DNA of 64,000 nucleotides, taken from NCBI RefSeq assembly GCF_000390185.1, contig NZ_AQHR01000050.1, positions 62,001 through 126,000 on the forward strand, in the 5' to 3' direction. The position numbers and the translations under genes are program-made. This document shows, piece after piece, positions 17,357 through 26,355 of this stretch; the stretch's first letter is position 1; every line of letters starts with the position of its first letter. The notes beneath the pieces were generated by a model. The model saw only the letters and a list, made by a program, of their open reading frames with translations, made no database searches and was not told the DNA's origin. The stretch comes from Lunatimonas lonarensis. Its GTDB lineage: Bacteria; Bacteroidota; Bacteroidia; Cytophagales; Cyclobacteriaceae.

Positions 17357-18130
17357 CTACTTTACCAAATCCACGCGGATGTTTTGCAACTCAATCTCTG
17401 AAAGAAGTTCCAGCTTTCGTTCTTTGTAGAGCGATTCCAAATCCTCTAAATGGGCAGTCTTGTCTTTGGGCTTATAGTTTGCGTAGTCCTGAAGAATCAG
17501 CCCACCGACCAAATGCTGCTTTGTGGCCTTCCGAAACCTAAGCCCTCCTCCATCTGTAAAATACAGGTAGGCCAAGTAATCGATCCGGTTGGTTTCTTGA
17601 TTTACCCAATAGAGAAATTCATCCTCAAAATCTTCACCTCCTCCCTCTTCGGAGAAAGTCACCTTCACCACATAATAGGTATTTCCCTCCAGCTCCGTTT
17701 CGCCTAGGTAGGACTTGAATACCGCCTCATCATTTAGCCCGTAGGGCAAAAACGCGAAATAAGCCACCGAATTAACCGAATTGGAAAAAGCCTGTACGCG
17801 CTCATCCGGCAGGTCAACCGGTTCTCCATTGACTGTTCTGACAAACCCCTGATTATCCAATACGTCCCTGACAGATCCCGTGGAGTCTGTGAATGCCCTT
17901 ACATACCGAAAAGCATCGGGTGACTTGAACAACTCGTATGATCGATCCCTAAAATCAAAAGAGATCATACTTTGCTCAAACAACCTCCCACCGTGTGCTT
18001 CTATTGCCGCATTTAAGATCCGCTCTGCCTCGGTCTGCTGGCGACAGGAGGTCGATGATAAAAAGACCAGACAAACAATTGCCGAAAAGAGCCACAGTCT
18101 GGCGTACGCGGTAAACACGGTTTTTTCCAT
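17357..18130 (-). CDS. DUF6503-like lipoprotein
   Basis: 257 residues from the ATG at 18130, which gives a signal peptide and lipobox (FLSSTSC). A longer frame begins at 18172 but adds 14 residues that spoil the signal. The mature protein starts with ILNAAIEAHGGRLFEQ, the opening of DUF6503 lipoproteins in Cytophagales and Flavobacteriia, and has the beta-rich core with VVKVTFSEEGG and YWVNQETNRIDYLAYLYFT. This resembles a LolA/LolB-like barrel that binds a hydrophobic ligand, by inference. Function unknown. Converges on the TonB receptor gene. Confidence 0.78.
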   Translation of the reverse strand: MEKTVFTAYARLWLFSAIVCLVFLSSTSCRQQTEAERILNAAIEAHGGRLFEQSMISFDFRDRSYELFKSPDAFRYVRAFTDSTGSVRDVLDNQGFVRTVNGEPVDLPDERVQAFSNSVNSVAYFAFLPYGLNDEAVFKSYLGETELEGNTYYVVKVTFSEEGGGEDFEDEFLYWVNQETNRIDYLAYLYFTDGGGLRFRKATKQHLVGGLILQDYANYKPKDKTAHLEDLESLYKERKLELLSEIELQNIRVDLVK

Positions 18131-18292
18131 ACGTCTGCAATCTATAAGTTGTAGGTCAGAATTTATCCCCAAAAGATCTACCTAACAGAAACCCAAGGTT
18201 CCTCAAAGCGGACACCCAAATCAGGCCATTTCCTTTTCGGGGCGGGTGCAGCTCAACCAAAAGGGCAGGCCCGATTGAGGAGGGGGCCCTTG

Positions 18293-19774
18293 CTATCGTC
18301 CCGTCGACGACCATCTACTTCCGAAGACGGACGTCAGGCCTACTATCCAGAAACCTACTGCTAACATACTGTGAAAAAGTAACATTTCATAGGCTTGTAC
18401 ATAAAGAGAGGCACCAACGATTGCCGAAAATACGCCTGCCATCAGCAGTTCGAAATAAGTCCCCAAGGGGACACTTCGTGAATGATAGAAATTATCCTTC
18501 CAATTTAGCTTCCTTTCCTTCAAATTGTATTTGGGGGTCCGGATAAAAGGAGATTTCCGACCGCTCAGACCTTCCCATACAGCCAATCCATTATGAATAC
18601 ACAACCCCATGGAGACAGAAAGAAACAATGGCAACTCCCAAATAAACCTCAGGCTGCTTTGCTTCGAGTCCTTTTGAACGCCGACATTCCCCACAAAGTA
18701 AACCGCGGCGATCACCACAAACCCAAGCAAGAATACAGCCGCTCCCTCAAAAATCCGCGATGATAGCATTTCTCGGTGAAATGCCCACCAAAGGGGAATA
18801 CTGCTAAGCGCAACCAGAAAGACCGCAACAAAGACGACCGAATTAAGCAAATGGGCAGTAGCATGCAGACGAACCCGCCAAGGGAGTGGCGCTTCCCAAA
18901 CCCGGCCCAAATGTTTGGCGGCACATTCCGCACCGCCCTTCGTCCACCTAAACTGTTGAGACTTGATGGCAGACATGACCGGTGGCAGTTCTGCTGGCGA
19001 AGCAATGTCCCCTCGGTATACAAACTTCCATCCCCGCTGCTGTGCCCTATAGCTCAGGTCAAGGTCTTCCGTCAGCGTATCCGACTCCCAATTTCCTGCA
19101 TCCAGTATGCAGGACTTTCGCCAGATCCCTCCTGTACCGTTGAAATTGATAAAGGCTCCCAGCACATTTCTGCCTATTTGCTCTACGCTAAAATGTGTAT
19201 CCAACGCAAAGGCCTGTAGCCGAGTAAGTAGGGAAAAATCCTGGTTGAGATGGGTCCACCGGGTTTGCACCATTCCCACCCGAGGATCTTGAAAATAGGG
19301 AAGCGTCTTGCGAATAAAATCCGGATCGGGCACAAAATCGGCATCAAAAACCGCCACAAACTCCCCGGTCGCGCTTTTCAACCCAGCTTTAAGGGCTCCT
19401 GCCTTAAAACCTTCCCGATTGGATCTCCTTAGATGGAAAAAAAGAGTCCCCGGATATTTCTTGATTTCATCGGCAATCATTTCAGACGTGCCATCTGTAC
19501 TGTCATCGAGCACCTGAATTTCCAGCTTTCCCGCGGGATAGTTAAGTCGGGCAGCGGCAGCTAGCAAACGCTCCACCACGTATTGTTCATTGAAAATGGG
19601 AAGCTGAAGGGTTACGTTGGGCAACTCGTCGTCCCTGACGGGATTAACCTCTACGGGTTTGTTGTTTAGCCCCCTGAAGTACCCCAGCAGCAGATGGGCT
19701 TGGGTGAGGCTGTAAAAAAGCACGAAACACATCGCCACCAGGTATACCCCCAAACATATGTAAACCAACAGCAT
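18293..19774 (-). CDS. Processive family 2 glycosyltransferase (cellulose synthase-like)
   Basis: 493 residues from the ATG at 19774 (a TTG one codon earlier is also in frame). An N-terminal membrane helix is followed by the GT2 domain with DD90-91 (VLDDSTDGT), DAD144-146 (VFDADFVPD), TED235-237 and QQFRW 273-277, the D,D,D,QxxRW signature of processive beta-glycan synthases such as CslA-like mannan or glucan synthases. Four or more C-terminal membrane helices complete the export channel. The start codon overlaps the polyferredoxin stop (TGATG). No c-di-GMP-binding PilZ domain is present. Last gene of the redox operon; the link to the redox genes is unexplained. Confidence 0.88.
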   Translation of the reverse strand: MLLVYICLGVYLVAMCFVLFYSLTQAHLLLGYFRGLNNKPVEVNPVRDDELPNVTLQLPIFNEQYVVERLLAAAARLNYPAGKLEIQVLDDSTDGTSEMIADEIKKYPGTLFFHLRRSNREGFKAGALKAGLKSATGEFVAVFDADFVPDPDFIRKTLPYFQDPRVGMVQTRWTHLNQDFSLLTRLQAFALDTHFSVEQIGRNVLGAFINFNGTGGIWRKSCILDAGNWESDTLTEDLDLSYRAQQRGWKFVYRGDIASPAELPPVMSAIKSQQFRWTKGGAECAAKHLGRVWEAPLPWRVRLHATAHLLNSVVFVAVFLVALSSIPLWWAFHREMLSSRIFEGAAVFLLGFVVIAAVYFVGNVGVQKDSKQSSLRFIWELPLFLSVSMGLCIHNGLAVWEGLSGRKSPFIRTPKYNLKERKLNWKDNFYHSRSVPLGTYFELLMAGVFSAIVGASLYVQAYEMLLFHSMLAVGFWIVGLTSVFGSRWSSTGR

Positions 19775-21324
19775 CAAGGCTTAATCGAAACAGAATGGTT
19801 ACCTATCATAATGGGAGCTTCCTCTGTTCTCCCGTTTTCAGATTTATTCTCCAACTTAAGGACGCCACGTGGGCAAACCGATGCACAAACCCCACAGCCT
19901 ACGCAGGAAGCCCTTACAATGGCCTGTCCCCGTTGCGCATACCAGCGGACGTCTATGCCCATCTCGCAATAGGTAGAACAATTGCCGCAGGATATACACT
20001 GCCCACCGTTGGTGGTGATGCGAAACCGGGACTTAAACCGCTGCACAATGCCCAAATAAGCCGCCAACGGACATCCGAACCTACACCATACCCGATTCCC
20101 CATCAGCGGATAGAAGCCCGTACCAACCACGCCTGCAAAGGCAGCACCTATCAGGAATCCATATATCGAGTGGACTTGATCGGTGGCGTCCCGGAGCAAC
20201 TGAAATTGCGTGAAATAATTGGCAAGCGTGATAGCAGTCATCACCACGGCAAATACCAACACCCCATGTACCATATACCTTTCAATTTTCCAAGCCATGA
20301 GGGATTTGTCGGAAAGCTGTCGGTAGGGATCTCCCAAGGTCTCGGCCAGCCCCCCACATCCACATACCCATGAGCAATACCAGCGCTTTCCATAGAAGTA
20401 GGTAAAAATGGGAACGCCGATAACGATCAGCAAAATACCCCAAAACAACATAAATAAACCCAGCGTGCCCGACGCCAGCATCCCGTCCAGTCGGTAGTCG
20501 AAAAAGAACGAATAATCCAAGGGCCAGATATTCTTAAAATCATGCCAGGGTTTATTCAACAGAACCAACAGTTCAGGGATAAGAAAGGCAAAGGAAAGCT
20601 GGAAAAACATCACCGAGGCGGTTCGAATAGTTTGGTATGCGTTTCCCTTGTATTTACGAAACATCCTGACCCCCATCACCAGGATGGCCAAGGTGTACAC
20701 CAACCCATATAAAAACCACTGGCTTGCCGGATTTCCGGATAGAGCTAAGCTGATCGGATCCACCATGATCACGAGATTGGTCAAGTACTCCGGAAACCAA
20801 TACAAGGCGATGTAGAATATGATTAGCCAAGAGCCCGTCACAATACCCAACAATCCCCTAGATGTCATCGAAGAATACTGAATACCGTCGTTTTTGACTC
20901 CGGGGGGCTGGTTTCTATACAATGGGATAATGTAAAGCAAGGCACCGATTACGGCCAGTAGTACAGAGGCTAAAAAATAACCCATCGGTCGCTTCTGAAC
21001 CGGCCCGACGGCTGCTGCCTTCGTCAACGGAAACGCATAGTTGTCCCAAATCACCTCATCCCAGCGTTGTTCGGTCTTCATACGATCATTGTAACCTGAA
21101 AAATACCTTTGAAAATCACGTATAAAGGCAATATTGGACGGATATTCCCTGTCATACATGGGCTCCAAAAGTTCGGTCATGACGGAGTGATGCTCCGCTT
21201 TTACCTCTTGGGCCACCGTTGTCCTCTCCAAGCGATAAGAACCCAGAAAGGGCAAAACACTGAACAACGCGAACGCCGTCACAAAAACCACTAGCCCTGT
21301 CTTTTGTATCATACTCGTGCTCAT
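19774..21324 (-). CDS. NosR/CcoG-like membrane polyferredoxin
   Basis: 516 residues from the ATG at 21324, which overlaps the upstream stop as ATGA; a longer frame to 21339 exists. A signal-anchor segment, a periplasmic stretch of about 100 residues and five or six membrane helices are followed by cysteine motifs CSWVCGCGG and CRFGCPLAAYL, then two ferredoxin clusters CISCGNCSTYC and CVGCGVCASVCP near the C terminus. This is the architecture of NosR/NirI/CcoG/RdxA proteins, which move electrons across the membrane. No FMN-binding domain is evident. The FAD oxidoreductase immediately upstream is the likely electron donor or acceptor, by inference. Confidence 0.85.
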   Translation of the reverse strand: MSTSMIQKTGLVVFVTAFALFSVLPFLGSYRLERTTVAQEVKAEHHSVMTELLEPMYDREYPSNIAFIRDFQRYFSGYNDRMKTEQRWDEVIWDNYAFPLTKAAAVGPVQKRPMGYFLASVLLAVIGALLYIIPLYRNQPPGVKNDGIQYSSMTSRGLLGIVTGSWLIIFYIALYWFPEYLTNLVIMVDPISLALSGNPASQWFLYGLVYTLAILVMGVRMFRKYKGNAYQTIRTASVMFFQLSFAFLIPELLVLLNKPWHDFKNIWPLDYSFFFDYRLDGMLASGTLGLFMLFWGILLIVIGVPIFTYFYGKRWYCSWVCGCGGLAETLGDPYRQLSDKSLMAWKIERYMVHGVLVFAVVMTAITLANYFTQFQLLRDATDQVHSIYGFLIGAAFAGVVGTGFYPLMGNRVWCRFGCPLAAYLGIVQRFKSRFRITTNGGQCISCGNCSTYCEMGIDVRWYAQRGQAIVRASCVGCGVCASVCPRGVLKLENKSENGRTEEAPIMIGNHSVSIKP

Positions 21325-22688
21325 TTTCCAAAAACCCACTGAAGCCAGGATTTCCGGCTTCTTTTTACTTGAATTCCTGTTTGGCTGATGAACGCCCTAC
21401 GCACCGACCCACAACTAATCCGGTAGAACTCCGCATTGAAGCTGGCTTCCTCCAAACTTTCCAACACTTGCTCTACCCGCCACGCATTGGTGATCGCTTG
21501 ATCAAAAAACACATGGTCAAGCCTCCATCCGATAGCATGTATACCCATAAGGATCCTGCTGTCTGAACGGTACACAAAACGCATCGCCACGGGCTCCTTT
21601 TCGTGTTGCCAGTAAAAGCTATCCACCTCTTCGAAGGGGCCAGAGGGAACCGATCCGTAAACTTGATACTCCAAATCAAAGAACTTGGCCGAATTGAACC
21701 AAGGGCCGGGCTTATAGGGATTTCTCTCAGACCTCCCCAGATTTCGTCCCAAGACTTCTCCGTGCATGCGTCCCGTATACCAGACCTGCTCGATCCGCCG
21801 TCTGTCAGGACCAACAGGCTTCTTAAATTCCGCACAGTCGCCTACCGCATATACATCTGGAATAGATGTTTCAAAGCAATCGTTTACGAGAATTCCCTTG
21901 TTTATTTCCAAGGTGGACCCTTCGTTGGAATCCTTCTTCAGGAACCCAATGTTAGGCACAACGCCCACCGTCAGGCCCACAAAGTCACAGGAAATCTCTT
22001 CCCCTGCGGTCGTTTTGACGGCAGAAACCCTCCCATCTATCCCGGGAAGAACAGCCTCCAAGGAGGTAGAAAGACGGAGATCCACGCCATGTTCACGAAT
22101 GTGATTCCCTACCATACTCCCCTCCTCGGGAGGAAGCACATCTCCCCAAAAATGGGATTCGCGCACCAGCATAGTCACCGGAATCTTTCGGGAACGCAAC
22201 ATTTCTGCCAGTTCCACTCCGATCAAACCTCCCCCCACGATTACCGCCTGCTTCGTATTTCGGGTATTTTCTTCCAAAAGAGCCAAATCCTGAAGGGAGT
22301 ATAATCCCTGTACTCCATCCAGATCCTCTCCCTGCCAGCCATACACCGCTGGCTTGGATCCGGTAGCCAGCACCAGCACATCGTATCCCATACGCCTGCC
22401 ATCCTGGAAAACCAGCTCCTTTGTTCCGAACTCCACCCTATATACCCACTCTTTCACCAAAGAGATCCGGTTTTTATCCCAGAACCAATCCTCGTAGGGC
22501 TTTGTATGTTCCCACTTCATATGCCCCATGTAAATATACATGAGGGCTGTCCGGGAAAAAAAATAGAGGGACTCTCCAGACACCACCGTAATGGAAGCCT
22601 TCGAATCATTCTTCCTGATATACCGCGCGCAGGTAACGCCGGAAATGCCGTTACCCAAAATAACGATGTGTTTTTGTCCATCACTCAT
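21321..22688 (-). CDS. FAD-dependent pyridine nucleotide-disulfide-type oxidoreductase
   Basis: 455 residues. The N-terminal FAD-binding Rossmann motif GNGISGVTCARYI lies at residues 12-24, the second dinucleotide-binding motif VGGGLIGVELAEML at about 150-163, and the FAD/ribityl motif IPDVYAVGDCAEF at about 270-282. This is the NADH-dependent rubredoxin/nitrite-reductase-like branch; no redox-active CxxxxC pair is seen after the first motif, so it is not a classical disulfide reductase. It overlaps DUF547 by 8 bp and the polyferredoxin by 4 bp, so stoichiometric co-expression is likely. Confidence 0.87.
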   Translation of the reverse strand: MSDGQKHIVILGNGISGVTCARYIRKNDSKASITVVSGESLYFFSRTALMYIYMGHMKWEHTKPYEDWFWDKNRISLVKEWVYRVEFGTKELVFQDGRRMGYDVLVLATGSKPAVYGWQGEDLDGVQGLYSLQDLALLEENTRNTKQAVIVGGGLIGVELAEMLRSRKIPVTMLVRESHFWGDVLPPEEGSMVGNHIREHGVDLRLSTSLEAVLPGIDGRVSAVKTTAGEEISCDFVGLTVGVVPNIGFLKKDSNEGSTLEINKGILVNDCFETSIPDVYAVGDCAEFKKPVGPDRRRIEQVWYTGRMHGEVLGRNLGRSERNPYKPGPWFNSAKFFDLEYQVYGSVPSGPFEEVDSFYWQHEKEPVAMRFVYRSDSRILMGIHAIGWRLDHVFFDQAITNAWRVEQVLESLEEASFNAEFYRISCGSVRRAFISQTGIQVKRSRKSWLQWVFGK

Positions 22689-23439
22689 TTAAACGCCAAT
22701 CATAGGGTATGTAATTAATCTTGGCACGTTCACTCATCTTTACCTGTGAATAACGATTCAAATAAGCCCCCAAACTACCTGATTTGGTAAAATCCCCCTT
22801 AAACCATGAGAACAGTTCCGAAAGCTCCGCTTTTTCTTTCTGTATCCTATTTCGCTCGGGATCGTTAATGAACCGCCTCGCTGCCCGTTCGAGCTGGGCT
22901 TCCAGTTTATCCGCCACATAGGCTTCATTGGCCAGCAGGGGACAGGAAAAAGAGGCACAGTTGATTGCAAAATGGATGCGGGGCTCATCAAATTCCTTTC
23001 GAAGGATCTTGTGTTCGATCTCATCAAGCGAGGCTTTTTTACCACCTATCGAAAAAAACTCCAAATGCCACACCGTGTTTATCAACGGGATGTTGAGTTT
23101 TGGGCCTATATCCTGAATGGTCTTGACCGGGTAGTGATCGATGATCAGTTTGACCGTAAAGGCGTTATAGGCATTGATCCAGTAGGCAAGCTGCTCGTCT
23201 ATGGACCAGGAACTCCGGTCGGGAGGATGTGTACTCAACAGATCCAAATAGGAAACCAGCAGATCCTTGTTCCGAATAAAACCCGGATAATCAACCGTGC
23301 CATCCTGTCGCACGTGCTCTTTCAGTAGTCCATCAAATATCTGGTGGCTGGGGGGATTGGTCCCCTTCATCCCAAGGGAGGAAGTTCCACAGGATGGTGG
23401 GATCCAAAGAAGCCAAAGCAGCAGAAAGAATTTCACCAT
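22681..23439 (-). CDS. DUF547 lipoprotein
   Basis: 252 residues from the ATG at 23439, which gives a signal peptide and lipobox (IPPSC); the frame extends to 23508 but would then overlap the rhodanese gene. The DUF547 core is clear: DEQLAYWINAYNAFTVKLI, LDEIEHKILR, and IHFAINCASFSCPLL with the conserved Cys pair context. DUF547 belongs to the transglutaminase-like fold class, with Cys and His as possible catalytic residues; no activity is established. Sits between rhodanese and the FAD oxidoreductase in the operon. Confidence 0.85.
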   Translation of the reverse strand: MVKFFLLLWLLWIPPSCGTSSLGMKGTNPPSHQIFDGLLKEHVRQDGTVDYPGFIRNKDLLVSYLDLLSTHPPDRSSWSIDEQLAYWINAYNAFTVKLIIDHYPVKTIQDIGPKLNIPLINTVWHLEFFSIGGKKASLDEIEHKILRKEFDEPRIHFAINCASFSCPLLANEAYVADKLEAQLERAARRFINDPERNRIQKEKAELSELFSWFKGDFTKSGSLGAYLNRYSQVKMSERAKINYIPYDWRLNE

Positions 23440-23477
23440 AGCCAAAATTACCAATCTACCCGGAAATCCCTGCCATT

Positions 23478-23972
23478 TTAATAGACCTTTTCTGCATTCT
23501 TTACCCAAACACCCCAGGAACGGCTGTATGCATGAACCTTTCGGGTGGCACCCTGATCGTTGTATACCGGATATCCTTCATTGACCCAATGGAAAATACC
23601 ACCGTACAGGTTATATACCTTTCCAAAGCCCGCTTCCATTAGACGTTTTCCTATCTCCTGGCTCCTTGCGCCAATGGAGCAATAAACCACTACGGGCGTG
23701 TCCTTGGAAATGGAATCTACTACACTGAGATCAAAGGTATCATACCCCACCCACTTGGCAGACGGTAGATGGCTTATCCTGTACTCCTCCATTTCACGGG
23801 TATCCAGCAGGACTGCTTGATTCAACATTTCCTGATCAGACGGATATACCAGTGGAAAATCGGCATCATAAAATGCTTTCAGCAAAGCCCTATACGCCAG
23901 ACTTTGCCCATGGGATTGCTCTGAAAGCAAAACCGTCCCGGCAAACAAAACCAGAAAAAGGGAACACTTCAT
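23478..23972 (-). CDS. Secreted rhodanese-like protein
   Basis: 164 residues with a signal peptide (cut near SHGQ, residue 23). A single rhodanese domain has LLDTREMEEYRISHLPSA and the active-site loop CSIGARS with Cys98. It is predicted to be a periplasmic sulfurtransferase or persulfide-binding protein. First gene of the operon with DUF547, FAD oxidoreductase, polyferredoxin and GT2. A second secreted rhodanese is at 424-1143. Confidence 0.88.
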   Translation of the reverse strand: MKCSLFLVLFAGTVLLSEQSHGQSLAYRALLKAFYDADFPLVYPSDQEMLNQAVLLDTREMEEYRISHLPSAKWVGYDTFDLSVVDSISKDTPVVVYCSIGARSQEIGKRLMEAGFGKVYNLYGGIFHWVNEGYPVYNDQGATRKVHAYSRSWGVWVKNAEKVY

Positions 23973-24038
23973 GCTAGGGCAACCGATCGGGGGGTTGTAT
24001 TGTTTTTTCTGAAAGATACAAATGCCACCCCATAAACG

Positions 24039-25025
24039 TCAAAGATATTCGCCCAAAAATCGGTCTATATAGAACTGACAGTAAGCGTTTACCTTTTTGG
24101 ATAGATCCATCGTGTGGGGCCAGCCATGGAGGCGATGGTAATCGTAGGGTACACCTGCATTTCCCAACCAAACCGCAAGCGAATCTGCCTGGGAGACAGG
24201 GACCACGGAATCGATCGTCCCGTGGAATATCAAGGTGGGTGGCAAGCCCGGACGAATATAAAACCGGGGAGAAACCTGTCGGTACAAATCCGGACGCTCG
24301 TCGTATGTAGCCCCTAAAAACGAGATAGGTTCACCTCTACCCCTCGCTTCGTCCGTGGTAAGATCCGTGGGGCCATATAAGTTTACAATGGCCTTGACCT
24401 CACTGCTAAGTGCCCCTGCCTCACATTGCGGTTCAAAGAGGGGCTCTTCCCCAGCATAGCCAACCATCATGGACAGGTGTCCACCTGCTGAGCCCCCGAT
24501 CAACACCATGCGTTCCGGATCGATCCCAAACTCCTCTGCGTGTACCTTTAGCCAACGAACCGCACAGTTAACATCTTGGACGGCTGCCGGAAATTTGGCT
24601 ACTCGGGAAAGGCGGTAGGAAACCGTGGCCGTAACATACCCTTTTTGGGCATAATCGATCAGATAGGGCAGGTAATCCGAGCGCTTACCCGTCTTCCATG
24701 CCCCGCCATGTATAAAAACCATCGTGGGCTTTGGCTCATTTCCTGCGTCACGTAGCCGGTAAACGTCCAGCTCCAGTTGCAGGGTATCCACGGTCTTGTA
24801 GACCCTGTTTGAAAACACCTCCAACTCCTCGGGAATCTCGGGATTTCGGTCGATAAGTTTCAAAGCACCTACGCCATAGGCCAGTTTCATGGCCGTTTCG
24901 TTCCAAAATCCTCCAGGCGCTTTCAGCTCCCGTCCATTTCTTGGTGTGGAAACACATCCCTGCAAAATGTGGACTGATACCGTCCAGAAAATACCAAAGA
25001 AAATCAGTCTGTACTTACAATTCAT
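24039..25025 (-). CDS. Alpha/beta-hydrolase lipoprotein (BD-FAE/esterase family)
   Basis: 328 residues with a lipoprotein signal (HILQGC). The hydrolase fold shows the oxyanion-hole motif FIHGGAWKTGK, the nucleophile elbow GGSAGGH, Asp in HGTIDSVVPVSQ and His in HGWPHTMDL. This matches the BD-FAE/COG0657 esterase family that acts on small acyl or carbohydrate esters. It overlaps the next esterase gene by 11 bp, and the two look like an old duplication. Envelope location is inferred from the lipobox. Confidence 0.87.
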   Translation of the reverse strand: MNCKYRLIFFGIFWTVSVHILQGCVSTPRNGRELKAPGGFWNETAMKLAYGVGALKLIDRNPEIPEELEVFSNRVYKTVDTLQLELDVYRLRDAGNEPKPTMVFIHGGAWKTGKRSDYLPYLIDYAQKGYVTATVSYRLSRVAKFPAAVQDVNCAVRWLKVHAEEFGIDPERMVLIGGSAGGHLSMMVGYAGEEPLFEPQCEAGALSSEVKAIVNLYGPTDLTTDEARGRGEPISFLGATYDERPDLYRQVSPRFYIRPGLPPTLIFHGTIDSVVPVSQADSLAVWLGNAGVPYDYHRLHGWPHTMDLSKKVNAYCQFYIDRFLGEYL

Positions 25026-25884
25026 GGCTACGGTTTGTTTCTACAAATTCCCTTACCCGGCGATAGGTCTTGGAGGGTGTATAAAGGAATTGTACGATCA
25101 TTGGGATGTGTTTTTTTCGTTTTTGCAGGTAAAAACCGGGCTGAGGCGTATAGGGCGCATGGGCTTCCATAAAGCGATCCGCACCGTGGAGTATGCTTGG
25201 CTCCGTACGTCCTCCCACCATAATCATCATAGGCGGCATGGCATCATGCAAGTGGTACATCGGCGAGGCGTCCCTCCACACCTCCGGACTATCGGTAAAG
25301 GTACGGTTATGGGACGTTCCGGGTGCGTTATTGGCCTCCACTAAATAGGTAAACATATCCAATCCAGCAGGATCGATCAAAACGGCTCCGCGAATGGGAT
25401 TGGAGGCAACCCCTATGGAGTCAAAGTATTCATCCCGTACGCTGATAAGCGCTGCCAGGTGACCTCCGGCAGAATGCCCCGATACAAAAAGGTTATTTGG
25501 ATCCCCACCGAAATCCCCTATATGACGATGGGTCCAGTCTACGGCCTTGGCAGAAGCTTTGCCCATCGAATGGACCTTGTAGGTGGGACTAAGCGGATAG
25601 TCAATGATTACAGTGACGTAACCCTTTCTGGCAAACCGCCTACCGAGTGGAATGTATTTTTCTTTGTTTCCGGATCGCCAACTACCTCCATGAATAAACA
25701 AAAGCACCGGGTAGGGCTCACTCTTCACTTTCTTGGGGGCGTATACGGTCAGTTGCTTCTCGGGCAATTCATCCAAAAAACCCTCCTCCATATAGGGTAT
25801 GTCCGGATGGATAACGATGGATCGAAACGAACACGCTTCCAAAGCAAGTAATCCCAAGAAAAAAACCGCAAAATAACTGCGCAT
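25015..25884 (-). CDS. Alpha/beta-hydrolase lipoprotein, second copy
   Basis: 289 residues from the ATG at 25884, chosen because it starts a short signal peptide with lipobox LEAC. The frame runs further to 26070, but the extra 62 residues look like random hydrophobic translation. Motifs: FIHGGSWRSGNK, GHSAGGHLAA (nucleophile Ser) and a late His in KKHIPMI. Substrate unknown; BD-FAE-like esterase by family. It overlaps the downstream paralogue by 11 bp, so the two are one transcription unit. Divergent from the DUF2805 gene. Confidence 0.85.
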   Translation of the reverse strand: MRSYFAVFFLGLLALEACSFRSIVIHPDIPYMEEGFLDELPEKQLTVYAPKKVKSEPYPVLLFIHGGSWRSGNKEKYIPLGRRFARKGYVTVIIDYPLSPTYKVHSMGKASAKAVDWTHRHIGDFGGDPNNLFVSGHSAGGHLAALISVRDEYFDSIGVASNPIRGAVLIDPAGLDMFTYLVEANNAPGTSHNRTFTDSPEVWRDASPMYHLHDAMPPMMIMVGGRTEPSILHGADRFMEAHAPYTPQPGFYLQKRKKHIPMIVQFLYTPSKTYRRVREFVETNRSHEL

Positions 25885-26070
25885 AATAACAAGATTAGTA
25901 TGCAATAATACGGATTTGGAGGGATTTTGTACCATCCCAATAGCTCGGAAACAACCAAGTAGCAATACATTCCCAAAAGCAAAAACAATGAAAAGGGACA
26001 TTGCTGGGCAAAAAACCAAAACCAAACCCCTGCTAGCAAAGTTGTAAATGCCAAAAACAACAACCGTCAA

Positions 26071-26355
26071 ATGAAAGAAGACCTTTTAGGCGAGCTAAGC
26101 CGGGAAGACAAGGATCGAATCGTGGAAATGGCCTGGGAAGACCGCACACCATTCGACGCGATAGAACGGCAATTTGGGGTTGATGAATCAGCTGTGATTA
26201 CACTTATGCGGCGGGAGCTGAAACGAAGCTCTTTTGAAAGGTGGAGGGGGCGTGTACAGGGAAGAAAATCTAAACACGAGCTTTCCTCCCTATCAAACCG
26301 TTTTAAATGCTCGCGTCAACGCAGCATCACGCAAAACAAAATCTCGAAACGGTAG
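26071..26355 (+). CDS. DUF2805/TIGR03643 family protein
   Basis: 94 residues, highly charged. The first 65 residues match the TIGR03643 family: LSREDKDRIVEMAWEDRTPFDAI, QFGV and MRRELKRSSFERWRGRV, a helix-turn-helix-like arrangement seen in Bacteroidota, marine gamma-proteobacteria and cyanobacteria. Possibly DNA-binding, by inference. The tail is basic. It converges on aguA with the stops back to back. Confidence 0.8.
   Translation: MKEDLLGELSREDKDRIVEMAWEDRTPFDAIERQFGVDESAVITLMRRELKRSSFERWRGRVQGRKSKHELSSLSNRFKCSRQRSITQNKISKR

Noticed and set aside
18261-18291. AAGGGC / GCCCTT hairpin after the GT2 gene as a terminator
   Set aside because: The stem is short, the loop long and its right arm abuts the stop codon, with only a weak T-run on the minus strand.
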